Assembly: GCF_000429465.1 (NCBI RefSeq)
Contig: NZ_AUBX01000010.1
Location: 62,001-126,000, forward strand
DNA length: 64,000 bases
Direction of reading: 5' to 3'
Source: Algoriphagus vanfongensis DSM 17529
Lineage (GTDB): Bacteria; Bacteroidota; Bacteroidia; Cytophagales; Cyclobacteriaceae
The notes under the pieces: generated by a model
Seen by the model: only the letters and a program-made list of their open reading frames with translations
What the model was told of the DNA's origin: nothing
The model's database searches: none
Shown: positions 63,844-64,000 of the stretch, piece after piece
Layout: the number at the start of each line of letters is the position of its first letter
How positions within the stretch are numbered: the stretch's first letter is position 1
Translations under genes and position numbers: made by a program

Positions 63844-64000
63844 ATGACCTTTGAGATTGGGCTGGTGTTTGGAATCATCACACTGGCAATGCTTCTGTTT
63901 TTTACAGAGAAATTCAGTATCGATACTATCGCGATCGGTATCATGGCCCTTTTTATGTTTACTGGCATTCTAGACTTGGAGGAGGGATTTGCCGGTTTTT
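63844..64000 (+). CDS. SLC13/DASS-type permease, 5' end only
   Basis: 52 codons from ATG 63844 reach the right edge without a stop. The sequence MTFEIGLVFGIITLAMLLFFTE and TIAIGIMALFMFTGILDLEEGFAGF matches the N-terminus of SLC13-family permeases that often carry TrkA-C domains. Such proteins move sulfate or dicarboxylates with sodium. A sulfate exporter or importer would fit the sulfatase-bearing locus, but nothing in this piece shows the substrate. Confidence 0.75.
   Translation, partial: MTFEIGLVFGIITLAMLLFFTEKFSIDTIAIGIMALFMFTGILDLEEGFAGF

Overview
The window reads as chromosomal DNA of a Bacteroidota bacterium, most likely of the Cytophagales/Cyclobacteriaceae type. The grounds are a SusC/SusD pair, several TonB-dependent receptors, AraC and HTCC-like regulators, DUF3078, DUF4625, DUF4876 and DUF6850-type proteins, lipoprotein signals of the Bacteroidota kind, few Shine-Dalgarno sites and AT-rich spacers. 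Marine or sediment life is suggested by the sulfatases. No tRNA, rRNA, CRISPR array, insertion sequence or prophage was seen.

Layout. (1) 1-18528: a polysaccharide utilisation locus on the minus strand, with a divergent AraC regulator at its head. In transcription order it holds a fucose-isomerase-family enzyme, SusC, SusD, sulfatase, BNR-fold protein, sulfatase, FG-GAP lipoprotein, DUF3748 lipoprotein, DHDPS/NAL-family aldolase, sodium:solute symporter and a ribulokinase-family kinase cut by the window edge. It carries no glycoside hydrolase I can recognise. (2) 18580-25536: housekeeping and accessory genes (alpha/beta hydrolase, LLM oxidoreductase, pirin, Rnk/GreA-like factor, ROK kinase, S41 peptidase, LptA-like protein). 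(3) 25668-32391: an operon of TonB receptor, DUF4876 lipoprotein, DUF6850-like barrel and di-haem cytochrome c peroxidase. A TPR histidine kinase follows.

(4) 34609-52176 is the most interesting part. An H-NOX haem protein, a hybrid kinase whose N-terminus is an HNOBA domain (the partner domain known from soluble guanylate cyclase), and an NtrC-type sigma54 activator form a predicted nitric-oxide phosphorelay. A palindrome TTCC-N7-GGAA occurs in three intergenic regions here: upstream of H-NOX, upstream of a REC-only response regulator operon, and in front of a glycan operon. At two of the sites it is doubled with exactly 20 bp spacing. The glycan operon (44138-52176) encodes a DPM-like GT2, GDP-mannose pyrophosphorylase, a giant GT-C-like membrane protein, a lipoprotein, a membrane-anchored protein, a GT4 and a GtrA flippase-like protein, most of them coupled by ATGA overlaps. 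I read it as NO-controlled, lipid-linked mannosyl surface glycan synthesis. In the same region a STAS-like gene lies antisense inside an 895-codon open frame.

(5) 52296-56432: a zinc-type uptake cluster (ZnuD-like TonB receptor, two His-rich DUF4625 lipoproteins, a Fur/Zur-family regulator) with five GCAAT-N3-ATTGC-type operators. (6) 56503-60329: a small membrane protein, two ferritin-like Tat-exported proteins, and an anti-sigma/ECF sigma pair whose anti-sigma gene contains an A6G9 homopolymer. (7) 60503-64000: a nucleoside-hydrolase-like protein, a sugar isomerase/epimerase-like protein, a DUF3078 protein, a DUF202 protein and the start of an SLC13-type permease that runs off the right edge.
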